DNA of 64,000 nucleotides, taken from assembly GCF_000702425.1 (NCBI RefSeq), contig NZ_JNIE01000006.1, forward strand, positions 32,313 to 96,312, read 5' to 3'. Every line of letters begins with the position of its first letter. Position 1 is the first letter of the stretch. Positions 52,808-60,436 of this stretch are shown in pieces. This DNA is from Thermocrinis jamiesonii (GTDB lineage Bacteria; Aquificota; Aquificia; Aquificales; Aquificaceae). The position numbers and the translations under genes are program-made. The notes beneath the pieces are model-generated. The model did no database searches. It saw only the letters and a list, made by a program, of their open reading frames with translations, and had not been told where the DNA came from.

Positions 52808-53377
52808 ATGCCGCGTTTGCAGGATACAAAAAAGAGAATTCTGGAAGTGGCTTTAAAGCTCTTTTCGGAAAGGGGTATAAAAGAAACAACCGTAAAGGAT
52901 ATTGCCAAAGAGGTGGGGATAACCGAAGGTGCCATCTACAGACACTTTACCAGTAAGGATGAGCTGGTAAATACCATCTTCTCAACTTACTCTCAGAACT
53001 TTTACAGTGAACTTATTTCTGTGGTTGAAAGCGAAGAAAGTATAAAAGATAGGTTCTTTAAGTTAGTGCGGGCGTTTTTAAACTTTTGCTTTGAAAATCC
53101 CCAAGCATTCAAGTTTATCAATCTCTTTCACTACCTAAGGGCTCAGGAGGTGAGAAACTTTCAAAACCTGCCTAAGGATGCGGTGCTAAAACTTATAGAT
53201 GAAGGTATAAGGGAGGGTATCATAAAGGTAAGAAGAGAGTTGGCTTTGGCTGTTTTTGTTGGCACTTTAGAAAGGACCTTTCTTTTGGTGGATGGTGGAG
53301 TGATAAAAAGGGAGGAGGGCATGGAAGAGGAATTAGCAGCAGTCCTTTGGAAAGCCCTCTGTTTTACTTCCCAATAA
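52808..53377 (+). CDS. TetR family transcriptional regulator
   Basis: Helix-turn-helix repressor (189 aa). The TetR domain is clear at residues 7-55: RILEVALKLFSERGIKETTV, KDIAKEVGITEGAIYRHF. The ligand-binding half is helical and unspecific (e.g. LVRAFLNFCFENPQAFKF). The nearby GATAATGATAAA just ahead of the ATG is a likely -10 but also looks a little like a half Fur box. It ends 14 bp inside the encapsulin gene, convergent. Whether it controls encapsulin is unknown. Confidence 0.88.
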   Translation: MPRLQDTKKRILEVALKLFSERGIKETTVKDIAKEVGITEGAIYRHFTSKDELVNTIFSTYSQNFYSELISVVESEESIKDRFFKLVRAFLNFCFENPQAFKFINLFHYLRAQEVRNFQNLPKDAVLKLIDEGIREGIIKVRRELALAVFVGTLERTFLLVDGGVIKREEGMEEELAAVLWKALCFTSQ

Positions 53378-54209
53378 CCAAAATAGCTCCCGGACGCTTT
53401 ATTCTTGGTGCGACTATTTCCATAACTCTGAATTGATGGACCATGTTGCTTGTTTCTACATAGGCAAGGGATATATCAAGAGCTATCACTAAGTCCATGT
53501 TCTGAGGTCCTGCGGATACCAATATTGCTTTTCCTTCTGGCACTATGGGGGTATGATGAACTTCGCTAACGATCTTTTTTATCTGTTCTATCTCAAGAAG
53601 ACCGGTGTTGTGATAAACGCGGTTTAGTTTAAAGTAATCCTTTGGATTTAGGATAAGATGGTAGGGACCAAAGAAACCGCTCTCTGTTAGCTTTGCTATA
53701 CCCAAGGAAACGTCGTTGAAAGCATTCCCCATAACATCCCAGTCACTCATGGATATTGTTTGTCTTCCTTCCACTGTAAGCAATCCGTCAATACCCAACT
53801 TCTTATTACCGTGTATAATCAGCGTGTCTTCTGCCACAGCGGTCGCAAAGGATGCAGTGGAAGCGGCGGATGTATCAATTGGGAGATTAAACTGCCTCCA
53901 GTATTCAAGGTCCCTCCAGCTTATGGAAAAGGGCTTATAAATGGTGGGTAATACTATATGTTTGCGCTGACCAGTTCTGACAGGCTCACATGTTTGAGCC
54001 TCTTCTCCTGGTCTTACCTCACAGCTACCCGGTTCTACCCCAAGGAAAACATCGTATGAGATCACCTGATGTCCCGCACCTATGGGTCCAACCACGGGCA
54101 TAAACCTTCTGCATACTAAGCTATTCTTCGCTACATTTATTATTGCTTTCTCTAAGGTTTCCCACTCTTCTGCTGTAAGCGGTGATTGATCTTTTCCCAA
54201 AAAGTCCAT
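53364..54209 (-). CDS. Encapsulin shell protein (HK97-fold, Myxococcus EncA-like)
   Basis: Nanocompartment shell protein, 281 aa. N-terminal DFLGKDQSPLTAEEWETL and LVCRRFMPVVGPIGAG, IYKPFSISWRDLEYWR, ESGFFGPYHLILNP, VYHNTGLLEIEQIKKIVSEV and SNMVHQFRVMEIVAPRIK all parallel the encapsulin family and most of all M. xanthus EncA (T=3, iron storage). Shells of this length often form 180- or 240-subunit particles, versus about 265 aa for 60-mers. C63 and C74 lie in the E-loop. The ATG has AAGGAGGT upstream. No cargo gene is adjacent; the best cargo candidate is at 11832-12722. Alternative: a prophage capsid, unlikely as no phage genes are near. Confidence 0.93.
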   Translation of the reverse strand: MDFLGKDQSPLTAEEWETLEKAIINVAKNSLVCRRFMPVVGPIGAGHQVISYDVFLGVEPGSCEVRPGEEAQTCEPVRTGQRKHIVLPTIYKPFSISWRDLEYWRQFNLPIDTSAASTASFATAVAEDTLIIHGNKKLGIDGLLTVEGRQTISMSDWDVMGNAFNDVSLGIAKLTESGFFGPYHLILNPKDYFKLNRVYHNTGLLEIEQIKKIVSEVHHTPIVPEGKAILVSAGPQNMDLVIALDISLAYVETSNMVHQFRVMEIVAPRIKRPGAILVIGK

Positions 54210-54231
54210 AATTTACCTCCTTTTTTCCAAA

Positions 54232-54239
54232 ATTATAAC
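54232..54239. promoter_or_regulatory. Overlapping divergent -10 boxes of encapsulin and GNAT
   Basis: On the minus strand TATAAT (54232-54237) lies 22 bases before the encapsulin ATG, leaving room for its AAGGAGGT ribosome site. On the plus strand TATAAC (54234-54239) lies 12 bases before the GNAT ATG. The boxes share bases, so the two genes may compete for polymerase. An AAAATTA direct repeat (54229 and 54241) covers the region. Confidence 0.45.
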
Positions 54240-54251
54240 TAAAATTAAAAT

Positions 54252-54743
54252 ATGGGCCTGAGAAAAGCTACTTTAAGAGATGCAGTCTTTATATACTCAC
54301 TGATAAACGCTTATGCCAAGGGAGGGATTTTGCTTCCAAGAAGTCTTAACTCCATTTATGAGAATATAAGGGACTTTTGGGTATACGAGAAGGATGGACA
54401 GATTGTTGGTTGCTGTGCTTTGCACGTGGTTTGGGAAGATTTGGCTGAGATAAAGAGTTTGGCTGTAAGGGAAGACCTAAAGGGAAAAGGTGTGGGCACA
54501 AGTTTGGTTCAGGCGTGCTTAAAAGAGGCCAAAGACCTTGGAGTAAAGCGGGTTTTTGTCCTTACTTATGCGGTGGGTTTCTTTGAAAGGTTTGGTTTTT
54601 ATACTATCCAGAAGGAAAGCCTTCCTCACAAAGTTTGGGGTGAGTGTATAAACTGCATAAAGTTCCCTTCCTGCGACGAAGTAGCAATGCAGATGGAAGT
54701 TGAAAAACTAAGCTTGGTGGAAGAATATGAAAATACACTTTGA
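54252..54743 (+). CDS. GNAT N-acetyltransferase, ArgA-type
   Basis: A single-domain GNAT (163 aa). Acetyl-CoA motif A is LAVREDLKGKGVGTSLVQAC (V/RxxGxG/A), with CCALHVVWEDLAEIKSL before it and FFERFGF after. The C-terminal KFPSCDEVAMQ resembles the short N-acetylglutamate synthases (ArgA C-domain), so it may start arginine synthesis. Divergent from encapsulin by 42 bp. It overlaps polA by 17 bp. Confidence 0.8.
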   Translation: MGLRKATLRDAVFIYSLINAYAKGGILLPRSLNSIYENIRDFWVYEKDGQIVGCCALHVVWEDLAEIKSLAVREDLKGKGVGTSLVQACLKEAKDLGVKRVFVLTYAVGFFERFGFYTIQKESLPHKVWGECINCIKFPSCDEVAMQMEVEKLSLVEEYENTL

Positions 54744-56469
54744 GTATTTAACATCAGTCCATAGCTTGGGCAAACTTTACGAAAAAGTTAAAAATGTTCC
54801 CTTCGTTTACGTTGATACAGAAACAGTTGGAGATAAAACCATAAGACTGGTTCAAATCGCTTCGGAGGAAGACATATTCCTGTTGGACCTCTACGAATTG
54901 GGAGAGGTAGGCGTAAGCTTTTTAAAAGACCTACTATCTAAAAAGGGTATTGTGGGCCATAACCTTAAGTTTGATCTAAGGTATATGCTAAGCTATGGAA
55001 TAGAACCTTATGCGGTGTTTGATACAATGATCGCAAGCCAACTTATTGGAGATTCAGACAGACACTCTTTGCAAAAGTTAGCCATTCATTATTTGGGAGA
55101 GGTTTTGGATAAAAGCCTTCAACTTTCCAATTGGGGTTCCCTAAGGCTTTCAAGAGAGCAGTTAGAATACGCCGCTTTGGACGTAAAGGTGGTAAGAGAC
55201 CTATTTCCTATTCTTCTAAAAAAGCTAAATGAAGCGACTCCAATAATTGAAGATAACTTGCTAAAAACCAAAACTGCCAAGGTGTTTGGCCTGAAAAATC
55301 CAGTAGCCATAGTGGAGATGGCCTTTGTTCAGGAAGTGGCAAAGTTAGAACTTAATGGACTTCCTGTGGATGTGGAAGAATTGGAAAAACTCTTAAGGGA
55401 TCTAACAAAGGACCTTCAGAAGAAGGCTATGGAGTTTTTAATAAAGTATAGAGTGGATCCTATGTCTCCCAAACAGTTGGGAGAGGTTCTCGTCAAAAAG
55501 TATGGACTTGATCTGCCAAAAACAGAAAAGGGAAACATCTCAACTGACGATAAAGCCTTAGCGGAATACATAGAGCATCCGATAGTAAGGGATATCCTTT
55601 ACATCAGGAACGTAAAGAAAAGCCTGGATAAGCTTGAAGAAATAAAGGCTGGTTTGAAGGGAAAAAGAGTATATCCTGAATTTAAACAGATCGGGGCAGT
55701 TACCGGAAGGATGTCTTCTATGAACCCTAACGTGCAGAACATACCAAGGCATCTAAGGAGGATCTTTAAGGCAGAAGATGGTAACGTGTTTGTGATAGCA
55801 GATTTTTCCCAAATAGAGCTCAGGATTGCTGCGGAGTATGTAGGGGACGAAAGTATGATAAAAGTCTTTAACGAAGGAAGGGATATGCACAAATACACCG
55901 CAAGTGTTCTTTTGGGGAAAAAGGAAGAGGAAGTTTCCAAAGAGGAGAGGCAACTGGCAAAGGCAGTAAACTTTGGATTGATTTACGGAATATCTGCCAA
56001 AGGTTTGGCTGAATATGCGTATTCTTCCTACGGAGTAAATCTTTCCGTAGAAAAGGCCGAGGAAATAAGAAAGAGATTTTTTGAACACTTTAGGGCTTTT
56101 AAGGACTGGCACGAAAGGGTTAAAAAGGAATTAAGGGAAAGGGGCGAATCAAGAGGATACACACTGCTCGGCAGAAGGTATGTAGCCCACACGTTCCCAG
56201 ATGCGGTAAATTATCCTATACAGGGCAGTGGTGCAGATCTTCTGAAGCTGTCTGTTCTTGTTTTTGATGCGGAGCTTAGAAGGGAAAACATAAAGGCAAA
56301 TGTGGTAAATTTAGTCCATGATGAGATAGTAGTAGAATGCAAGGAAGAGGATGGTATAAAGGTAGCCGAGCTTTTAGAGAGGGCTATGAAAAGGGCAGGT
56401 GGGATTATATTAAAAAAGGTGCCCGTAGAAGTGGAGGTTGCAATAAAAGAGAGATGGGAAAAGGAATGA
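54727..56469 (+). CDS. polA: DNA polymerase I, lacking a 5' nuclease domain
   Basis: Family A polymerase of 580 aa, just the exonuclease and polymerase modules. 3'-5' exo motifs: VDTETVG (I, about 29-35), GHNLKFDLRYML (II) and EYAALDVKV (III), so proofreading is likely intact. Polymerase motifs: A DFSQIELRIAAEY, B RQLAKAVNFGLIYG, C NLVHDEIVVEC. E. coli PolI is 928 aa with a 5' nuclease front; the short form is known from Aquifex and resembles apicoplast-type polymerases. Overlaps GNAT by 17 bp and flgH by 4 bp. Confidence 0.95.
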   Translation: MKIHFEYLTSVHSLGKLYEKVKNVPFVYVDTETVGDKTIRLVQIASEEDIFLLDLYELGEVGVSFLKDLLSKKGIVGHNLKFDLRYMLSYGIEPYAVFDTMIASQLIGDSDRHSLQKLAIHYLGEVLDKSLQLSNWGSLRLSREQLEYAALDVKVVRDLFPILLKKLNEATPIIEDNLLKTKTAKVFGLKNPVAIVEMAFVQEVAKLELNGLPVDVEELEKLLRDLTKDLQKKAMEFLIKYRVDPMSPKQLGEVLVKKYGLDLPKTEKGNISTDDKALAEYIEHPIVRDILYIRNVKKSLDKLEEIKAGLKGKRVYPEFKQIGAVTGRMSSMNPNVQNIPRHLRRIFKAEDGNVFVIADFSQIELRIAAEYVGDESMIKVFNEGRDMHKYTASVLLGKKEEEVSKEERQLAKAVNFGLIYGISAKGLAEYAYSSYGVNLSVEKAEEIRKRFFEHFRAFKDWHERVKKELRERGESRGYTLLGRRYVAHTFPDAVNYPIQGSGADLLKLSVLVFDAELRRENIKANVVNLVHDEIVVECKEEDGIKVAELLERAMKRAGGIILKKVPVEVEVAIKERWEKE

Positions 56470-57125
56470 GCTGGTTATTTTTAGTTTTACTGCTTTTATT
56501 CTCTTGTGCTAAAAAACCTACAACGCTGGAAGAATACGAAAGGCAAAACCCTTATCCCGGCAAAGAGCAGAGCGTAGAATATGCGTCCAAAGGAAGCCTT
56601 ATGCCAAGGGAAGGTTTTAGCGACCTGTATTCAGAATACAGAGCTTCAAAGGTTGGAGATGTGATCTACGTCCAAATAGTGGAATCTATAAACGCCATAG
56701 AGAGCGTGGCAAGCCAAACTGGAAGATCTGCCAGTTTTAAAGAATCGGTTGCCTCTTTATTTGGGATAAGTAAATTCACATTGGATGAGTTGTCCGCTCA
56801 AGGCTCAGGACAGTTTAATACTCAAGCAGGAGGTAAAGTTCAACAAACAGGTGTTTTGACCACAAAACTGGCGGGCAGAGTGGTAAAAGTCTATCCTAAT
56901 CGCACTATGCTAATAGAAGCAAAAAAGTCCTTTTACATGAACAACGCACAGAGGGAAGTATTTTTAAGGGGCGTAATAAGACCCGAGGATGTGGATTCAT
57001 CTAACACCATAACCAGCGATAAGATAGCCAACTTGGAGGTTTTCATAGATGGTAAAGGTTTTCTTGCGGATGGAGGTAGTCCGGGATGGTTGGCACGTAT
57101 ATTGGCAAAGGTCTTGCCCTTCTGA
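56466..57125 (+). CDS. flgH: Flagellar L-ring protein FlgH
   Basis: Outer-membrane ring protein of the basal body (219 aa). It is a lipoprotein: signal MSWLFLVLLLLFSC with the lipobox LFSC. FlgH stretches: LYSEYRASKVGDVIYVQIVE, AGRVVKVYPNRTMLIEAKKS, VFLRGVIRPEDVDSSNTI and VFIDGKGFLAD. I start it at the ATG at 56466, which makes an ATGA overlap with polA; an ATG four codons upstream is also possible. flgI follows, overlapping by 40 bp. Confidence 0.9.
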   Translation: MSWLFLVLLLLFSCAKKPTTLEEYERQNPYPGKEQSVEYASKGSLMPREGFSDLYSEYRASKVGDVIYVQIVESINAIESVASQTGRSASFKESVASLFGISKFTLDELSAQGSGQFNTQAGGKVQQTGVLTTKLAGRVVKVYPNRTMLIEAKKSFYMNNAQREVFLRGVIRPEDVDSSNTITSDKIANLEVFIDGKGFLADGGSPGWLARILAKVLPF

Positions 57126-58171
57126 TTTTACTGTTTAGTCTATCTTACGCAACAAAAATAAGGGATATAGCTACCATAGAAGGGCAGAGAAGCAATTATC
57201 TGATAGGCTATGGACTTGTGGTAGGTCTAAAAGGTACCGGAGATGGAAAAGCTACGATCTTTACCGTAAGAAGTATAGCCAATATGCTAAACCGTATGGG
57301 TATTGTGGTGGATCCAAGGAGAATAACGGTCAAAAACGTCGCTGCGGTTGTTGTAACTGCAAAGCTTCCACCTTATGCCAAGCCAGGTATGAGCGTGGAT
57401 GTGGAAGTGGCATCCATTGGAGATGCAAAAAGTTTAGAAGGAGGTACCCTTTTGCTAACACCTTTGAGGGGTCCAGATGGGGAAATTTACGCCTTGGCGC
57501 AGGGGCAGGTGATAGTCAGCGGTTATGAGGTTAGAGGGCAGGCGGCAAGGCAGGTGCAAAATATTCCCACCGTAGGCAGAATCCCAAATGGAGCCATCAT
57601 AGAGAGACCTCTACCTGAATATCCAGAAACAGAAGAAATTCACCTATACCTTGAAAATCCGAGCTTTTCTTTGGCAAAGCTTGTTCAAGACAGAATAAAT
57701 GCGGAGTTTGGCGAGGAAACAGCTTTGGCTTTGGATAGCTCAACGATAAAACTTAAAGTTCCAAAAGGGCTTAGGATGGTGGATTTTTTAGCGAGGGTGG
57801 AGGACATAGAGCTTGACGTGCCATCCACCGCAAAGGTGGTTATAGACAGCCGTTCCGGGACAGTACTGCTTGGGGGAGAGGTAACCATAAATCCTGTGTC
57901 TGTGGCTATTGGCACCCTCACCGTAACTATAAAAGAAACTCCCGAGGTTGTTCAGCCACCACCTCTATCTCCAGGTGAGACTGTAGTTGTCCCAAGAACG
58001 GAGATTAAAGTAGAAGAGAAAGAAAGAAGATTGGTAAGATTGAATGGCGCTACTGTTTCTCAGCTTGTGGAGAGCCTAAACAGAATAGGAGCTACTCCCA
58101 GAGAAATCATATCCATACTTCAGGCTATAAAAGCGGCGGGTGCGCTAAAGGCTAAGTTGGAAGTGCTTTAA
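57086..58171 (+). CDS. flgI: Flagellar P-ring protein FlgI
   Basis: Periplasmic ring protein (361 aa) with signal peptide 1-22 (ending LSYA). Clear FlgI blocks: IRDIATIEGQRSNYLIGYGL, GLKGTGDG, RSIANMLNRMGI, KNVAAVVVTAKLP, PGMSVDVEVASIGDAKSLEG, GTLLLTPLRGPDG, and near the end PREIISILQAIKAAGAL. Full length. It overlaps flgH by 40 bp, more than usual, so they are tightly coupled. FlgA at 28046 would assist its assembly. Overlaps ugd by 4 bp (convergent). Confidence 0.95.
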   Translation: MVGTYIGKGLALLILLFSLSYATKIRDIATIEGQRSNYLIGYGLVVGLKGTGDGKATIFTVRSIANMLNRMGIVVDPRRITVKNVAAVVVTAKLPPYAKPGMSVDVEVASIGDAKSLEGGTLLLTPLRGPDGEIYALAQGQVIVSGYEVRGQAARQVQNIPTVGRIPNGAIIERPLPEYPETEEIHLYLENPSFSLAKLVQDRINAEFGEETALALDSSTIKLKVPKGLRMVDFLARVEDIELDVPSTAKVVIDSRSGTVLLGGEVTINPVSVAIGTLTVTIKETPEVVQPPPLSPGETVVVPRTEIKVEEKERRLVRLNGATVSQLVESLNRIGATPREIISILQAIKAAGALKAKLEVL

Positions 58172-59478
58172 GGCACACCAACGCCGTAATATTCAAAACC
58201 GAGTTCTCTAACCCTTTTGGGATCATACATGTTCCTTCCATCCACAATTATAGGAAGCTCCATAAGTTCTTTTACCCTTTCAAGGTCTGCTTTTTCAAAC
58301 TCTTCCCACTCGGTCAGTATAAGAAGAGCGCTCGCACCTTCTACGGTCTTATAAATATCCTTTTCATAGGTTAGATCCTTCCCAGGAGGATAAAGAGCTT
58401 TAAAGTTTTCCATAGCCTTAGGGTCGTAGAGTTTTAAAAAGGCGCCTTCCTTTAAAAGCAAGGGTATGATCCTGAGAGAGGGCGCTTCCCTAATGTCATC
58501 GGTGTTTGGCTTGAAGGACAAACCCCAAACCGCTAAGGTTTTGCCCTTTAGACTCCACAGCACATTTTTTACCTTTTCCACAAACTGAACAGCCCTCCTC
58601 TGATTGATCTTATCCACCTCCTCCAAAAGGGAAAAGTCCACTCCGTGATCCTTTGCCATCTTTATGAAAGCCTTTATGTCCTTAGGAAAGCAACTGCCAC
58701 CCCAACCTATGCCTGCCCTGAGAAACTCTCTACCGATCCTTTTGTCATAACCCATTCCCTCTGCCACAAGCCTAACATCCGCACCAACCTTTTCGCACAG
58801 GTCCGCCACCATGTTTATGTATGAGATCTTCATAGCCAAAAAGGAGTTAGAGGCGTGTTTTATAAGCTCGGAAGTGGCAGGGTCCGTAAAGATTATGGGA
58901 CACTTAAAGTCTCTGTAGAGTTCCTCCATTATTTGGCGTGCCCTTTGACTTTCCACACCCACCACTATCCTGTCTGGTTCCAAAAAGTCCTTTATTGCAC
59001 TTCCTTCCCTTAGAAACTCCGGGTTTGATACCACATCAAACTCTATTTGCTTTCCCCTCCTTTGTAAGTATCTCTCCACGGTCCTTTTTATGAGCTTGTG
59101 GGTATTGACAGGGACAGTTGATTTTTCTACAAAAAGCTTGTAGCTTTCCATAATCTTGGCGGTCTCCCTTGCTACCTCCTCCACCTGCGAGAGGTCCGCT
59201 GAACCGTCGGGGTTCTGGGGCGTTCCCACGCATATAAAGATCACCTCGGAAAAATTCAGCCCTTGCTTTAGCTCTGTGGTAAAGGACAACCTTCCCAAGC
59301 TTAAGTTCTCTTTAAGTAGCTCCTCCAACCCTGGCTCATAAAAGGGCACCTTCCCTTCTTTCAAAAGCTCTACCTTGTTAGGAAGCTTTTCCACCACCAT
59401 AACCTCATGTCCTAAGTGGGCAAAACAAACTGCGGTGGTTAATCCTACGTATCCTGCACCTACAACTGTGAGCTTCAT
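58168..59478 (-). CDS. ugd: UDP-glucose 6-dehydrogenase
   Basis: NAD-dependent four-electron oxidation of UDP-glucose to UDP-glucuronate for surface polysaccharides (436 aa). N-terminal VVGAGYVGLTTAVCFAHLGH (5-24), FVEKSTVPVNT, VSNPEFLREGSAI, HASNSFLAMKISYINMV, and catalytic C in GIGWGGSCFPKDIKAF near residue 260. Ends FKPNTDDIREAPS. Fits a capsule/LPS decoration role together with the murD-linked membrane ligase. Convergent with flgI; 10 bp from the cysteine synthase gene. Confidence 0.94.
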   Translation of the reverse strand: MKLTVVGAGYVGLTTAVCFAHLGHEVMVVEKLPNKVELLKEGKVPFYEPGLEELLKENLSLGRLSFTTELKQGLNFSEVIFICVGTPQNPDGSADLSQVEEVARETAKIMESYKLFVEKSTVPVNTHKLIKRTVERYLQRRGKQIEFDVVSNPEFLREGSAIKDFLEPDRIVVGVESQRARQIMEELYRDFKCPIIFTDPATSELIKHASNSFLAMKISYINMVADLCEKVGADVRLVAEGMGYDKRIGREFLRAGIGWGGSCFPKDIKAFIKMAKDHGVDFSLLEEVDKINQRRAVQFVEKVKNVLWSLKGKTLAVWGLSFKPNTDDIREAPSLRIIPLLLKEGAFLKLYDPKAMENFKALYPPGKDLTYEKDIYKTVEGASALLILTEWEEFEKADLERVKELMELPIIVDGRNMYDPKRVRELGFEYYGVGVP

Positions 59479-59488
59479 CTTATACCTC

Positions 59489-60436
59489 CTACGGATTGTT
59501 AAAAGGAGCTGTGGTTAAATACTTACTACCACCGTCGGGAAACACCACCACTATAACCCCCTCTTCTAACTCCTTAGCCAGCTGTATTGCTGCAAAAAGC
59601 GCTGCGCCGGAAGATTGCCCTACAAAGATGGCTTCCTCCAAAGCCAGCCTTTTTGTCATTTCGTAAGCGGGTTCAGTCTCCACGAATATGGTTCTGTCCA
59701 GAAAACTCTCGTCAAAAATGCCGGGTTTTATGGAACTTTCTATGTGCTTTAGTCCTTCTATACCGTGAAAAGGGTAAGCAGGTTGCACTCCTACTATTTG
59801 AATGTCCGGATTAAAGACCCTTAGGCGTCTGCCCGTTCCCATTATGGTCCCACCTGTTCCTATGCCCGCTACAAGGTGGGTTATTCTGCCTCCTGTCTGA
59901 TGCCATATTTCTATGCCGGTTGAGTAAAAGTGAGCCTTCCAGTTGGCTGGGTTGTTGTATTGGTCCAAGTAGACGTATTTTTCTGGATTTTTGCTGACAA
60001 GCTCTCTCACAAAAAGAATGGCTCCATCCGTTCCTTCCAAAGGATCGGTCAAATAAACCTTTGCACCGTAAGCTTTTATTATTCTCTTTCTTTCTTCACT
60101 GACGTTTGCGGGCATAGCCAGCTCCACCGGAACTCCCAACGCAGCACCTACCATAGCCAAAGCTATACCCGTGTTGCCAGAAGTCGCATCTATTACTGTT
60201 TTACCTTCCTTTATTAAGCCTTTGCTTATGGCATCCAAAAACATAGAGAGGGCAGGCCTATCCTTTACAGAACCGCCCGGATTAAAGCTTTCCAATTTGG
60301 CGTAGATCTCCACCTTAGGGGAAACGTCTTTTGGGATGACCTTTTTTATTCTAACAATGGGCGTGTTGCCCACAAGATTCAGTATGGAGTTTCTTATCCT
60401 CCTGTAAGGTTCGTCGTGCTGTCCAAGTACCCACAT
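59489..60436 (-). CDS. Cysteine synthase family protein
   Basis: PLP enzyme (315 aa) making cysteine from activated serine and sulfide. PLP-lysine in LESFNPGGSVKDRPAL (K near 58), NLVGNTPIVRI, DATSGNTGIALAMVGAALG, and IGTGGTIMGTGRRL as the phosphate loop. The C-terminal part is like CysM rather than CysK. The first ten residues (MWVLGQHDEP) are extra compared with typical N-termini. Cotranscribed with ugd; nuoN follows on the same strand with no gap. Confidence 0.87.
   Translation of the reverse strand: MWVLGQHDEPYRRIRNSILNLVGNTPIVRIKKVIPKDVSPKVEIYAKLESFNPGGSVKDRPALSMFLDAISKGLIKEGKTVIDATSGNTGIALAMVGAALGVPVELAMPANVSEERKRIIKAYGAKVYLTDPLEGTDGAILFVRELVSKNPEKYVYLDQYNNPANWKAHFYSTGIEIWHQTGGRITHLVAGIGTGGTIMGTGRRLRVFNPDIQIVGVQPAYPFHGIEGLKHIESSIKPGIFDESFLDRTIFVETEPAYEMTKRLALEEAIFVGQSSGAALFAAIQLAKELEEGVIVVVFPDGGSKYLTTAPFNNP

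Noticed and set aside
53364..54209. Encapsulin gene as a prophage major capsid protein
   Set aside because: It shares the HK97 fold, but no terminase, portal, protease or tail genes are near, and the sequence parallels M. xanthus EncA throughout.
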